DNA of 64,000 bases from the NCBI RefSeq assembly GCF_002105155.1, contig NW_019029026.1:248001-312000 (forward strand), given 5' to 3'. Source of the DNA: Lobosporangium transversale (Eukaryota; Mortierellomycota; Mortierellomycetes; Mortierellales; Mortierellaceae). Positions 12,701 to 24,534 of the stretch are shown here, piece after piece (the stretch's first letter is position 1; each line of letters begins with the position of its first letter). The position numbers and the translations under genes are program-made. The notes below the pieces were generated by a model that worked only from the letters and a program-made list of their open reading frames with translations, did not search any database and had not been told where the DNA came from.

Positions 12701-15420
12701 ACAACAACAACAGCATCAGCATCAGCAGCACCAACATCAGCAGCAACAACAGCAGCAACAACAGCAGCAACAACAGCAGCAGCAACAGCATCAACTTCAT
12801 CAGCAGCCACAGCAGCAGCCACAACAACATCAACAGATACTCCAGCAGCAGCAGGCTTTGCTCAATACTCGGAACCCAACAACTGGCCCCTTGACAAATT
12901 CTGGCCCAACGCCTAATGCAACAGCTCGGTTTTCACCATATCCAACAGCAATGCTACTTAAGCAGGCCCAAGCCCAGGCTCAGGCTCAAGCTCAGCAAGT
13001 GCATGCACAAACTCAAGGTCAGGCCCCGTCCCCAGTGCAAGGACAAGCTATAGCTCAGTTAATGCAGGAGTCTCCCGTGAGTCAGAATGCTGAGGCTGGG
13101 CAGCATATACTAGTAAATACCGATCAGCCAATCACAAAAGAGTCTAAGGATAGTGCTTCACCATCAGTAGACACTGCAGCTACGTCTCAAATAGACGCCT
13201 CGCAATCAACCTCTACCACTGCGGATGCACCAGTGAAAGAGCCTCCTAAGCCTTCGGATTCACAGCACCAAGATACACAAATTGCTACCACTGATGCTAC
13301 AGGACTAGGACCATCGGCTGCTTCCGATCATGTAAGCCATACATCTGTCAATGAGCAGCCTACTAGTGCTACTACTACTACTAGTACTACTACCACTACT
13401 ACTACCACTGTAGCATCGACTGCCGCTGCACCCAATGATACAATTAAAGGTCCTTCCATGGGGCCGATCCCCCCTCCACCTAATGTATCTGAATCGACCC
13501 TTGGTTTCGCTCAAGCCATGATGGCGGTCCCTGTACCTATGATTACGTTGCCATCAAACCTACAGCATGGACATGGGCCACAATCGCAGCCTTCAGAGGA
13601 AGCCTCTTTGAAACCAACAAAAGTGGAATCAACAACAGCCGAGCCTGTAGCGTTTGCGGAAGAAGCAGTGCCTCGGCCCCCAACCCCGCCCATGGTGGTA
13701 GCGTACCACCCCATTACAAGAACAGTTGACACCTATGGTGGCTTCGACATCATGACATTAGAAAAGTACAATCCTCCACACTATATTCCGGGGCGTGAAT
13801 ATTTAGGTAATATTTAGATACATGTGTTCACTCCATCTTTATTTAATTTATTTTTTACATCAATTTTTTGACACTTCGAATCTACTATTCATACTCTTGC
13901 TTTGAACATTGGTAGGGACCGTGGATATCCACGCATTGACTATGTCTCTCAAGTCTGGCATGAAATTTGAAGTCACCAACGCGCTCAATACGCTATCGAC
14001 TTTGACAAGACAGGACTCTGACAATTTGCAGATCATGCATTGTCCTGAGCTTTTGGATGTCCTGCTCGATCTGATGGAAGCAACATCCTCAAAATGGAGA
14101 TTTGACGGTTATATTCATAAAGCAGATTTCAATGACATTTGTGAAGATGAATTGGCGGATTCAGAACATCAACTTCACACACAGCAGGTTGGGATTTTTT
14201 GTCAACGTAGTCAGTTTGATACATATCAAAAACTTTTTGAGGCTAGCGTCGATGAGGCGTGCCATTTAATGGAGTACAAGTCATATTCTGAGCATAAACA
14301 TCGGGACCAATTAGATTCCGCATCAGTATCAACGTCCGCATCAACATTGGACTTTCGTGAGTGGTCATTTAATAAGGATCAGTTCTTATCGCTATCCAAC
14401 ATTCTCCGAAACCTCTCGTTTTTGCCTGCAAATTATGAGTTCCTGGCTCGCCATCCTCGATTCTTAGAGGTGTTGAAGAGAACGCTCTTAGCCCCTCAGA
14501 CGAAGGTGTTTGGATCCATTGATGACATTGAGGATCAAGGCAAAATTGCATCATCAGATCAAAAATCGGATGATATGGAGACCGATAGTGTTGAATATCA
14601 GAGGGCACAAGCACAAAAAATGAAGACTGAATGGCTGCCTTCCTCAGGGGCACTAGCAATTCTTGAACACCGTAAGGATGTCTTGACAATTCTGGCGAAT
14701 CTATCTGGATACTTGATCTTACCAGACTCCAATGCGGCACAATGGATCATGCTTCTGATTCTTGATTTCATGAATGCAGAGGATACGTATTATGCCAGCC
14801 TGGCATTAGAGGCTGTTGCTAAGCTTGGCATCAGTCATGACAACCGTTTGTTACTCTCGAGCGTGGACAGAGATTTACGCAAAGAGACTTTGAAGCAGCG
14901 GCATGGGGGCCGGCTTCCACCACGTGCATTAGCTCACCACAAGACAACACCGACATCGTCCTCGGCTTTGCATGTATTTACAGACGATGCAATGGAGAAA
15001 TGGGAGGAAGGCGGGTATTTACTACCTCTTTTTCAGTCGCTCTCTGCGATGTTGGGTAAAGTGCTGACCATCGTCACAGAACAACAAAGGGCGTTGGTGA
15101 TGCCACATTCAACACTTGCGCATCTTGAAACACTCATGTTGGCGACCTACAACCTTGCAGCACTATCGGAAGTGGACTTTAGGCGATACATGGCAGTCCA
15201 ACCAGGATTTGTTGCAGGATTATTGAAGTTAAGCGTGGCATTGGCAGATGTTCGGACACCAGCATATACATCTGCAAGTATGCGGACTGTTGAGACATTG
15301 CGGGTCATCTCGAAGGACAATGAGCACTTGCTAGTGCAGTACACAGAGCTGATTGCCAAAGCTGCAATGCAGCCTCACATTCATCCTAAGATCCTGGATG
15401 ACTTGATGTGTGTGTTGTAA
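9535..15420 (+). CDS. SWI1: SWI1/ARID1-type subunit of the SWI/SNF chromatin remodeller
   Basis: Nuclear subunit that targets and stabilises the SWI/SNF complex. Exons 9535-9619, 9960-12031, 12139-12352, 12448-13806 and 13916-15420 join to 1744 residues. Layout: short N-terminus; a polyQ/H block (about residues 80-140); an Asn/Ser/Gly block (about 245-310); further Q-rich sequence; an ARID DNA-binding domain near residues 668-790 (DEFEDQLREFMKNRGTPL, PSMGSKKINLLLLFRLSMAMGG, KQKAWKSISSQLDIP, LRKHYSLLLHPFEE); a second very long polyQ/H tract (about 839-910); a QA repeat; then a conserved Armadillo-like C-terminal half opening with GGFDIMTLEKYNPPHYIPGREYLG and continuing through LSNILRNLSFLP and LTILANLSGYL. 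The ARID intron falls after GGMES and its acceptor resumes VSKQKAW. Yeast Swi1 is shorter (1314 residues) and forms a prion through its Q/N-rich end. Prion behaviour here is only a possibility. Confidence 0.93.
12595..12800 (+). repeat. CAA/CAG trinucleotide tract encoding polyQ/H in SWI1
   Basis: About 200 bases of mixed CAA and CAG codons, interrupted by CAT/CAC. It encodes one of the longest Gln runs in the window. A second, shorter tract is at 10190-10315 and a third at 11640-11690. Mixed codon use should slow slippage compared with a pure repeat, but length polymorphism between strains is likely. Confidence 0.9.
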
Positions 15421-15444
15421 ACTATAAATGTTACCATTTTTATA

Positions 15445-15476
<32 letters not shown>

Positions 15477-15738
15477 CGTGTCTTTGCATTCGTTTACAAT
15501 ATTATTTTCAGGGGGTTGTTATTTTTCTCATTACATTTCTTTTTTATTTCCTTAACAATCCTGTTTAAATTGCCACCATTTATCAATGTTTTTGTTGATT
15601 GCTGTATTTAATAAAACAAATGAATAGAAGTATTGTCACACTGCTTTTCCAAAATAAATTGATTTTACATTTAGTCATTCTGAATGTGTTTTTTTTTTTT
15701 TTTTTCTCTTTATTCTTTATTCTTTATTCTTTATTCTG
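15421..15738. other. SWI1 3' region with (ATTATC)n and T-run; unresolved 5' end of the next gene
   Basis: Just after the SWI1 stop there is a short (ATTATC)n array (about 15446-15477), then AT-rich 3' DNA with an AATAAA-like element near 15609-15614. A T run (about 15688-15705) and TTTATTC repeats run into the next open frame. No ATG exists in the frame of the following gene between its upstream stop (about 15655) and 15814. An upstream exon or an unrecognised start is needed. Confidence 0.45.
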
Positions 15739-16060
15739 GAACCTACCAAGTCATCGACACTTTGGACACAGGTTCAAGAGTTTTTCAAGGCTTCCTTAAA
15801 TCAGCCGTGGTGTATGAACGAAGCGTTAAGGTACCCAAGTCATGTTACCATGGTGGGGTTCTTCTACGATCCTGATTCTAGATCTGAGAATGATTCTACT
15901 GCACCAACCAGCAACAGCAGCAGCAGCAGCAGTAGAGACAGCAACAGCATTAGTGGCAGTAATAGCAGTGGCAGCAGCAGGAAGGATCAATTGATTCAGT
16001 TTATCGATCGTCAAATCACTCAGCTCAACAACCAGACCTACAGTTACAATAATAGTAACA

Positions 16061-16108
<48 letters not shown>

Positions 16109-16719
16109 GTAGTAGTAGTAACGATAATAACAGGGAACTTGATAAATACAATCTTCAATCGGTCCAAACAAGCACCAAAATCCGAGGATTGATCCGTCCA
16201 CATCCAGAATCACTCTTGATAGCAATCGAGCCTTCGCCATTTCTGATCCAATTAACTTTACAGCTCAGCCACCGATTCCCAGAGTTGGGCTTAAGATTGA
16301 AGCGGATTAATCATCTGTCTTTATGCTATTGGATTGATGAGCAAGAGCAGGAGCAGACGAAAAACAGAGTTTTGTGGACAGACCAGGCGGCTGTCTTGGT
16401 GAAGGATCTGATCACGATGCTTTGGCAACAACATGACGATACTCTTGTGCAAGATATCAGTAAGCAGGATAGCGGAAGGGAAGAGGATAAAGATAAAGAT
16501 AGGGAGGTCAATGTTAATGTTAATGTCAATGTCAATACCGGACCAGATCCTTTGCTGACTGAACCAACGATAATGGTATCGAGATCCACACCTGCATCCT
16601 CATCTGTCTCAGTCCTCAATGAATCGTGGGATGTTGTTTTGTATTCTATTCGAAACAGGAACAAGGCCGGCCATTCACCTTATCCACTTACTGAGCTCAA
16701 GCGCTGGACACTTGCTTAA
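15739..16719 (+). CDS. Probable 2H-phosphoesterase-like protein, 5' end unresolved
   Basis: I do not recognise a named protein. The frame is open from before 15739 and reads EPTKSSTLWTQVQEFF, then LNQPWCMNEALRYP, then SHVTMVGFFYDPDS. After about 110 residues of Ser/Asn-rich low complexity, partly a pure AAT repeat giving polyAsn (16066-16107), it resumes with SLLIAIEPSPFLIQLTLQL, RFPELGLRLKR and NHLSLCYWIDE, then ends in a linker with a VNVNVNVN repeat and a closing block WDVVLYSIRNR. The two H-x-T/S-x motifs (HVTM and HLSL), each on a predicted beta strand, are what the 2H phosphoesterase superfamily (RNA ligase/cyclic phosphodiesterase-like) shows. That assignment is inference from motifs only. 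The first in-frame ATG (15814) falls inside what looks like conserved sequence, so a 5' exon is probably missing from my model. Confidence 0.55.
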
Positions 16720-16896
16720 CTTTCTTCATATCTTTGGAATCTATTTGTGGTTTCCCGATAGATAATAAAAATGATTTTGAAAGAATGTAATACAATATAT
16801 TATAATGACTTTCTTTTTTTTTCATTTTTTTTTTTTTTCATATATTTTATTTGTTTTCTTTTCATTTTTATTACATGACTATCACAACTTGAGAAT

Positions 16897-18154
16897 TTAG
16901 GCAGCTCGCTTCTTGAGAGCTCCACTAAGCATCAGTTCTCGGAACTCTGCATTACTCTTGGGAACTGGAAGTGTATTCGAAGTCCCATCTTTGGTTTCCC
17001 CTCCTCCATCTTTGTGTTCAGCCCCAGTTACGGACGATGCAATTGATGGCCCGATTCCGACACTTGAGGTCGTTGTTGCTGTGGTAATTGCTGCGGGCTT
17101 GAAGGCGCGTATTGGTGGACGAGTATGGCTTACGGGCCGCTTAATTCGTGGCTGCATTGATCGAGGTTGCATCAAGGGTGTCTTGAAGTTAGATCTCCTA
17201 AAAGCAAGGAAAATAATAACAATAACGAAATATAACAGAGAGTTCAGTAGGTTGTTGGCTTTGACCTGTTAACTAGATCACAATAAAGTAATAATAGTTA
17301 CTTGTCATTTTCCTTGGTTGTGGTATTGAATGATAGCGACTTATTAGGTTCATTTTGCCCGTCCACTACATTTGGTGTGGAAGACACATCAGCTACACCA
17401 GAGTTTTGGGTTGTTGCTGATGCTACTGCTCTTTCATCTTCTTTTTTCCCATCCTCTTTGCCCTCTGCTTCCTTAGCCTTTCCTCTTGCGAGCGTCCTAC
17501 GCTGACGTCTCGAGAGATGGGTGGTAGAAGAGATGTCATTTTCTTGTTGTTCAGATGTTTCAGTCGTAGAATCTGTTCGGCGACTTGACTCCGCTTTTGT
17601 AAATAGACGTCTTGCTGCGACTAGCTCCTTGCCTTGAAACATTGTACCATTCAATGCCAGCGCAGCATCAGCGTCGTCCTTTTTTTTTTTTTTTTTTTTT
17701 TTTTTTTGGAGGGGGGGGGGTTAAAAAAAAAAAATTAGCCAGATGGTCCGTTTGGTGCATTAAAAGTATGTGAATGCTGATCAATAGTAAATTTACCTCA
17801 GAGCTAAACTTGATGTTAGCCCAGGACCCACCACTTGTCGCGCCGCCTCTCTTAATAAACACAGATGTAGGCTCTGCGTACTAATGATCGACATCGATCC
17901 AATACATGTAGTTATTGATTACAATTATCAGTCACCATAATTTCAGTTCCTTTTAATCATAATCGTCGAGGTAACTTGGAAAGTGATACATACCAATGCC
18001 ACTAATTTCCTAAGATCTTCTTCCTTGAGCTCATTTGATATTCCTGAAATGTGTAGTTCATGGCGGCTAACAAACGGCAGCCTTAAATATCCAAAACAAA
18101 CATTATAAACAAAAATGTTATTACGTTATTACCAGTGTAAATATGATCAGATTC

Positions 18155-18185
<31 letters not shown>

Positions 18186-21100
18186 ATTATCCAGAAAACA
18201 TACGGTGGCTTCCCGGTTCCCCGAGGCTTCTTCTGAGAGGTGTCAGAGATTTTGACAGACAAACCGCGACGATCACCAACATCTCTCCCGTCTAATGCAA
18301 GAGCCGCGTGCGCTTCGTCCTTTATAACATGAGGACATGAGTGGAGCATAATGATAATAGAGAGAAGCTCAGTTATTATTGTTGGATCGGGACGGAGACA
18401 AGATATTAATAATGGATAGCGACAACAGGCTCTTAAGAGATAAGGGTGAACCTACAGCTGTCGTAAATTGAACATATGCGAATTGCCGCTTTCCTTCACT
18501 CCCTGCACGAGGAATAGTGCATCTTAAAACTTCTCCATACTAGGTGTGCATAGTAAAAAGAAGGCAAGATGTCAGAGTCTTTCTCCAAGTGTTGACATAG
18601 CATACATTGTATTACACAGTGAGAGAAAGGAAACTTTGCATTACTCCTTCAAACAACTCTTTTAGTCTTTTCTCAGTCATATTAGCTGGAAAGTTCGTGA
18701 CAAAGCAGGTATCTTCATGTCGCCCAGCACTAATATCCAGTGGTTTTGCTCTATTACAATGATCACAAAAAAAAAAAAAAAAAATGGTTAATACATGAAT
18801 ATACTTGAATAATTTCGCGAAAATGTAGGGATTCTGGACACGTCAGACTTGACCACAAAACCTACGGCTTGTTCTTTTCAGCTATATTTTCATTATCCGT
18901 TTTTGTAATCTTCGCAGCAGGGGATTCGTTATCATTCTGGATGGAATGTTTTCGCTTTTTGTCCTTGGAAGGATTCTAATTTTAGATATTAAAGAGTTAA
19001 GGACCGTAGCAAATAAATAGATAAATAGAATAAAAAAGTATGTACCTTTGTTTGATCATTATCTACGTCTATAGTGGTTACTGCCGTAGTTGGTTCATAC
19101 GCAGCTTGAGCACTATAGTTCGCATCCGTCTGTAAACCACTCTAAAGTTAAAGGAATTTAAGCGTTACACATTAAGGGTATATTAGGTTACCAAAATAAA
19201 CGATTGGGAGTGTGTATAAAAAATTACTTGTGCACGAAGCGCCTCTATGGCTTTCATGGCATGACGAATCCGAATCAAAGCATCTTTATAATTCTGTAAA
19301 GTCCCGCTCCGTCTTTCAAATAAGAGCCATGCTTCAAACACTTTTTCAGGCCAGTCCAGGGTCTCAGAAACTTGGCATGCGCGGTTGAAAATTTGACGTG
19401 CACCTTTGTCATTTTGCAATGCCCTGCTAGGAGAATAAACACTGTATTAGCACCTCCTGAAAAGGATTGACGTGCTTTTGCCACTAAAATTGGTATTGCT
19501 TGACGTAGACTTGGCTTTTACCTCTCCATGTCAGCCTGTGCAATCCAGAAATCTGAGAATGATTTTTGTTTGCCTTCGATCGATTTCCAGAGTCTGCGTG
19601 CTTTCTCATGATCGCCGAGAGAAGTTGACTCAAGCTCAATCCACAGTCGCTCCAACTTGCAGTACGGGTCTCCTCCAGCTAACAAAGAAAATAAATTCGT
19701 TAGTAAGCGAAAAGTCAAAAGTCGTCTTGTACTAAAGAGTACGAGACATTAGACGAGTGTCTGGTCAACTATACATAACGCCTCGTACCTGCTTCAATAA
19801 CAGTGACAGCGTGCTCGAATGCTTCTCTCACTTGCATTTTTCCAGCTGCTTCGAACAAGTTTCAACATTAGTATTCAAAGGAATATCCTATAGTTAATAT
19901 GGGTACTAAAATACCTTTATTATTTACCTTCATCTTTGTTTGCTCGGCGATACTTGTATGAACAGCGCGCTAATAACACTTTGGAAAGCTCCTGTGGGTT
20001 GGAAAGGAGATTTAAGTCGCTTAAAGCACTGGCCAATACATCTATAGGTTATTGTTAACGTTAAATTAGGAATATAATAATAGTGGCATCTTGTCGTAGT
20101 GGAGCATGTTAGGCTTCCTGCCAACTTACCATTAAGTTCTTCATCAGGTCTCAAATAAGTTTCCTGCATTGGGACAGAAAGGTTGAATTTGTCAGTAGTG
20201 CCCTCTATACTCTATTTGTTAGCATACTGGGCAAACTGACCGGTTACTTACCATCATGATAAAACGATTCTCCCAGAGATCGCCACTCCATGGACAGTTT
20301 CGAGTTGATCTCGTTGCTACACTTAGCATTTCTGTCGGGTCGAGGTCATATTCCTTTTTGCTATGATTCTGTTAAACGATTATAAATCATCGTCAGTCCT
20401 CTCCCATGCTCCTACCTCCTAGACATGTATAAATACTATTGATTTGCTTGCTGCCTTACAGAGGATAACAAAAAGCCAAGGTATTCGTTCCAGATGGATG
20501 GGACCAAGCAATGCACAGCGATCGCTCGCTCGAATAAAGTCCTGATTCGTGAAAAATGATTTTTATTGTGCTTCAATTCATACTCGAGATAGCTCGTATA
20601 GACACCCACATCGTTACCGCTAGATTTCTAGAATTTAGAAGGAGGAAAAAAAAAAAATGAGTACCCATGGAACGTTGGATGCACCATGCACAGTACTCAG
20701 AAGAATGCCAAAATGATTCGCTGAAGTTTGTTTACCAGTTGCTCCTCGAAGGGTTCAAGTTTGGCTAAGACCTTCCGTGTAAATCCCACGATCCTATTGC
20801 TTTCAATCATGGATTCTTCATAGACTTGACCATCATATTTTGTAATAAATGATGATAAACTCGAGAATGTATTCTCCAAATCGGCGTGTGGGATGGCGAT
20901 CCTGTCTAGGTAGGACAATTTAAGCCTCTTGATTTCCTCCAAACTGGGCATTTTTTTTTAAAAAAATAAAAATAAAAATAATTAATATTAACATTAATAA
21001 AGGTGAGTTGCGAATGATAGGGCTTCTAATGAGGGATGAAATTCCATAAATATATCGAATGCACCTACGATGGGGAATCCTAGATGGTCATAATGGAATT

Positions 21101-22065
21101 TGCAGGAGAAATAAAGAAAAAAAAAAAAAAAAAGACAATTTTGATTGGAATTAAAAGAGGATATGCAGAATATCAGTTAGATTACTTTCATTCATAGTTT
21201 AGAAGCTACGAGCGAACAACTTCCGTGGCTTCGGATGTTAGTTGATCAAATAGTATCTTTACCTGTGAGGCCAACTGTTGGAGCTCAAATTCCATCCATG
21301 TGTTCCACACAACATGGCTCTGCGCAACATGATGTCCGGTGAACTTTTTTGCTTTCTTAAACAAGTCAGTTAGATACTCCTTGCTGACAACACCATCATT
21401 CTCGGGGAATTCAATTGACTCCATGTACTCCTGGATCACATAGTCTAAAAACGATTTCCAGATCCTGATGGCTATTTTTTTTTTTTTTATAAATAACAAT
21501 AATAATGGTGGTAATAAATATAAAATGTCGGTTGCGCGTTGAACCATATAGTTCGCTGATAAGTAATTAACAAGGTAAAATTGGCTGCAGCTGATATTTC
21601 CATAGGATGAATAGCATGAATAATCAAGTCATTACACAAGTAATCGGCTGTAGCTCTATCGTAAAGTTCAAGGACATGCTCTTTCTCATCTCTCGATGCT
21701 GCCATGTTAGATTCGTCCTCTATCCAGCTGATCCACAGCTCTGCAAAATACCAGAAAAATAGTTAATATTCTTTTATATATATATTGCGTCAAGATATAA
21801 GGTTATATTACTGCAACATACCTTCAGATAGCGGAAAAGCGGCGCTCATGTGCTCGCGAGCTCTCCTAATTTCCTCCAGCATGTCTGTACTTTTGAGCAG
21901 CGCGATTAATTGGATATGCTGTTCATATTGGTTTGGATTTTCCTCCAAAGATTTTTTTAGCCTAGCAATCGTTTCCAATGTTTCGGAATTCGAAGCATTT
22001 TGAGCATCGTCCATGTTGAAATCGTCTTCACTATCTGAGACATCACTCTTATCCATGTCACTCAT
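16897..22065 (-). CDS. SART3: SART3/Prp24-type U4/U6 snRNP recycling factor
   Basis: Nuclear splicing factor that re-anneals U4 and U6 snRNAs after each splicing round. Start ATG 22065 (MSDMDKSDVSDSEDDF, an acidic head) and stop 16897. Many short exons. Order along the protein: HAT helical repeats over several hundred residues (ELWISWIEDE, IWKSFLDYVIQEYMES, VVWNTWMEFELQQLA, LSYLDRIAIPHADLENTFSS, VFEAWLLFERRSGTLQNY, LERLWIELESTSLGDHEKAR); a Lys-rich NLS-like linker (KDKKRKHS); RRM1 with RNP2 CFVTNFPANMTEKRL and RNP1 KRQFAYVQF; RRM2 with LHISGISNELKEEDLRKLVA and GGSWANIKF; and a C-terminal SNAEFRELMLSG that matches the Lsm-interaction motif of SART3 and Prp24 (SNDDFRKLF type). HAT repeats plus two RRMs are the SART3 layout; yeast Prp24 lacks the HAT part. 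Introns carry A/T runs near 17681-17707, 18155-18183 and 18769-18784. Internal exon edges are not listed. Confidence 0.9.
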
Positions 22066-22219
22066 CGTGTTTGTATTTATCTTATGTTAAGATTCTGTCT
22101 CCTTGCACTAAGAATCAAGTTGAATGTTGGATAAACGATGCTTATTTTATACAAGCAATATAATTGATATCACGTGCACAACTATGCCTAATTTAATATC
22201 GATCATCTAAATTTTAATT

Positions 22220-24500
22220 TCAGGCCACCAAGGCCTCTGTCCAGTCAACCTCAAGGGCTTGGTTGCCCAGGATCTGCAGACCGCCGGGACGCTTAAACTC
22301 AACTAGGAGTTGCGCCTTGGATGCATTCCAAGTGATCAAGATCTCCTCTGCTGGAACCGCGCTAAGTTCGCGCTGGTGTTGAATTGACTCAGTTGATGGT
22401 GGTGTCACAGGATCCACGATCGAAACACGGATTTGATGAGACTCAATTTGGCATGGTGACGATACTGTTCCCGTCTTGAGGACCTTGTTTGGTTCGACTC
22501 TGCTTAGGCCAATGCCCCAAATCAGGACCGATTGTACATTGGTAGGTCGAAGGTTGCGGCTGCCGTGAGGTGCAATCGTAGTGTCATCGTCGATTTCAGC
22601 AGGTTTTTCGTTTTGACTCGACTTTGCGGGATCGACAAAACTCTTAGCATTATATGAGAACATACTGAGGAAGCCTGGCCTTGCATGGAATTTGACCAGC
22701 GTACCATCTGCAGCCTTAAATGAATCATCATCATGATAATACTCTCCTCGGGCACAATCTGTCTCATCTAAGGCAACTAGGATCTGAATCGGCGCTTTCC
22801 TGACCTGCGTGGTGGTCCCGATAAAGGCATCAGGCACAATTCCCGCACGAGGCAGGATATGGCCGCCAGCAAGGTGAAGCGGAATTTTTTCCAGAGGTGC
22901 CTCCACTGTTAAGAATTTGCTGCTTGATTCCACAAAGACCTCAAGTTGACCAGAATGCAGATCATACCAACGTCCAGGTGGGAAGTATGCTTTCACAGAG
23001 GACTGCTTCAGCTTCAATACAGGTGAGACAAGGATCGACTCACCAACCAGAAACTGCTCGTCATTTGAAAGCAGGTTTTGGTCCTTAGGATCCAGGATCC
23101 AGAGAGGCGAGCAAACCATACGACCATCCTGGTGCGATCGATAGAAGAGCGTATACCAGTATGGCAGGAGCCTATATCGTATGTCAAGGTATTTGCGTGT
23201 AATATCTCCTAGAAGCTTGGTAATATAAGGCTCTTGTGGAGGGTTGGTGATACAGTTGTGGTTGCGCATGAAAGGATAAAACGCCCCCAGTTGATGCCAT
23301 CGGATCAACAGTTCTTCGGAAGCAGCGTCTCCAAACCCACCAATATCAGCGCCGATCATACTGATACCAAAGAACTGAAAGTTGAGCAGTCCAGAGATTG
23401 AGGCCTTTAAGTCGTACTCTGCAGACCAGTTGTCGCCATTCCATTTGCTCGCAAATTGACCTGACCCCGGGAATGTACTGCGCGATAAAATGAACGGCTT
23501 TCTGTCTGGTCTGATGGATCGCATAGCATTATAGGTAGCAATCGCCTCCATATGGCCATAAAGGTTATGGGCGTCATATTCTGTGATGCCTCCGTAATGA
23601 AGAGCGTCAGGTGAAATAGTACGATATTCTAGGTCTGCATACTCGTTATTATTGTTAATTTTATACGGCGGTTGGTTCGGATGTTTATAGATAATCGGAG
23701 GCTTTGTTTTTTGTTGATCCACAACAGTGAGCGGTGGACTATTGCGAGCTGACAAGATGGAAGTCTCTAAATGCTCTCTCTCTGGATGATGAGGATCATG
23801 CTGCTCTTCGTATTCGCGCTCGTGCTGCGCAATAGCATCCTTTGGGTCAACGTGGTGGTCTGTCGTCTGGTCTGTCTTCTTCTTCGTGTTAGCGCCCGCA
23901 TGCTGTGGCTGTACTATGCGGGCAGCGCCATCCGCTTCTTCATCCGGGTCTACTGTCGCCAATGCGAAATCGGAAGGTTGTATAGGACGATCCTCTGATG
24001 ACTCAATGTGTGAACAGTCCCCATCATGGAAGCTGGCTGCCTCGTTCATGTCAATCCAGATGCCATCCAAGGGGACCTTCTTATACCACTCCGTGATATA
24101 TTTAGTCCAATACGACTGAGTCCCGGGATTGAACCAATCTGGAAAGGTCGTTTTGCCTGGCCAGACCTTGCCAACAAAATCGACCAAATCACCCTCGTGG
24201 TACTTTGTACCATCTTCGGCCACTTCCAGCTCTTTGACGCGCCTTTTGACAAACAAACCCTTGGCCACTCCTTCATCATATGGTTCGTAAAGACCAGACT
24301 GATATTGGACTTTGATACCTGGATCCAAGATCATGACCATATGCTGATCTTGTGCATGCAACTGGTCCACATACTCTGCTAGCTGCTTGACTGGGAACCG
24401 TTCTTCATCAAAAGTGAAGCATTTATAGTCCTTCATGTAGCTAGGGAAGGCATCATTATTGAGTAGTATATGAGTATTAACTTCAGGTCAAAGACCTAAT

Positions 24501-24534
<34 letters not shown>

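Noticed and set aside
10064-13514. Several minus-strand poly-Leu, poly-Val/Ala frames
   Set aside because: They are reverse-strand readings of the SWI1 polyQ and Asn tracts.
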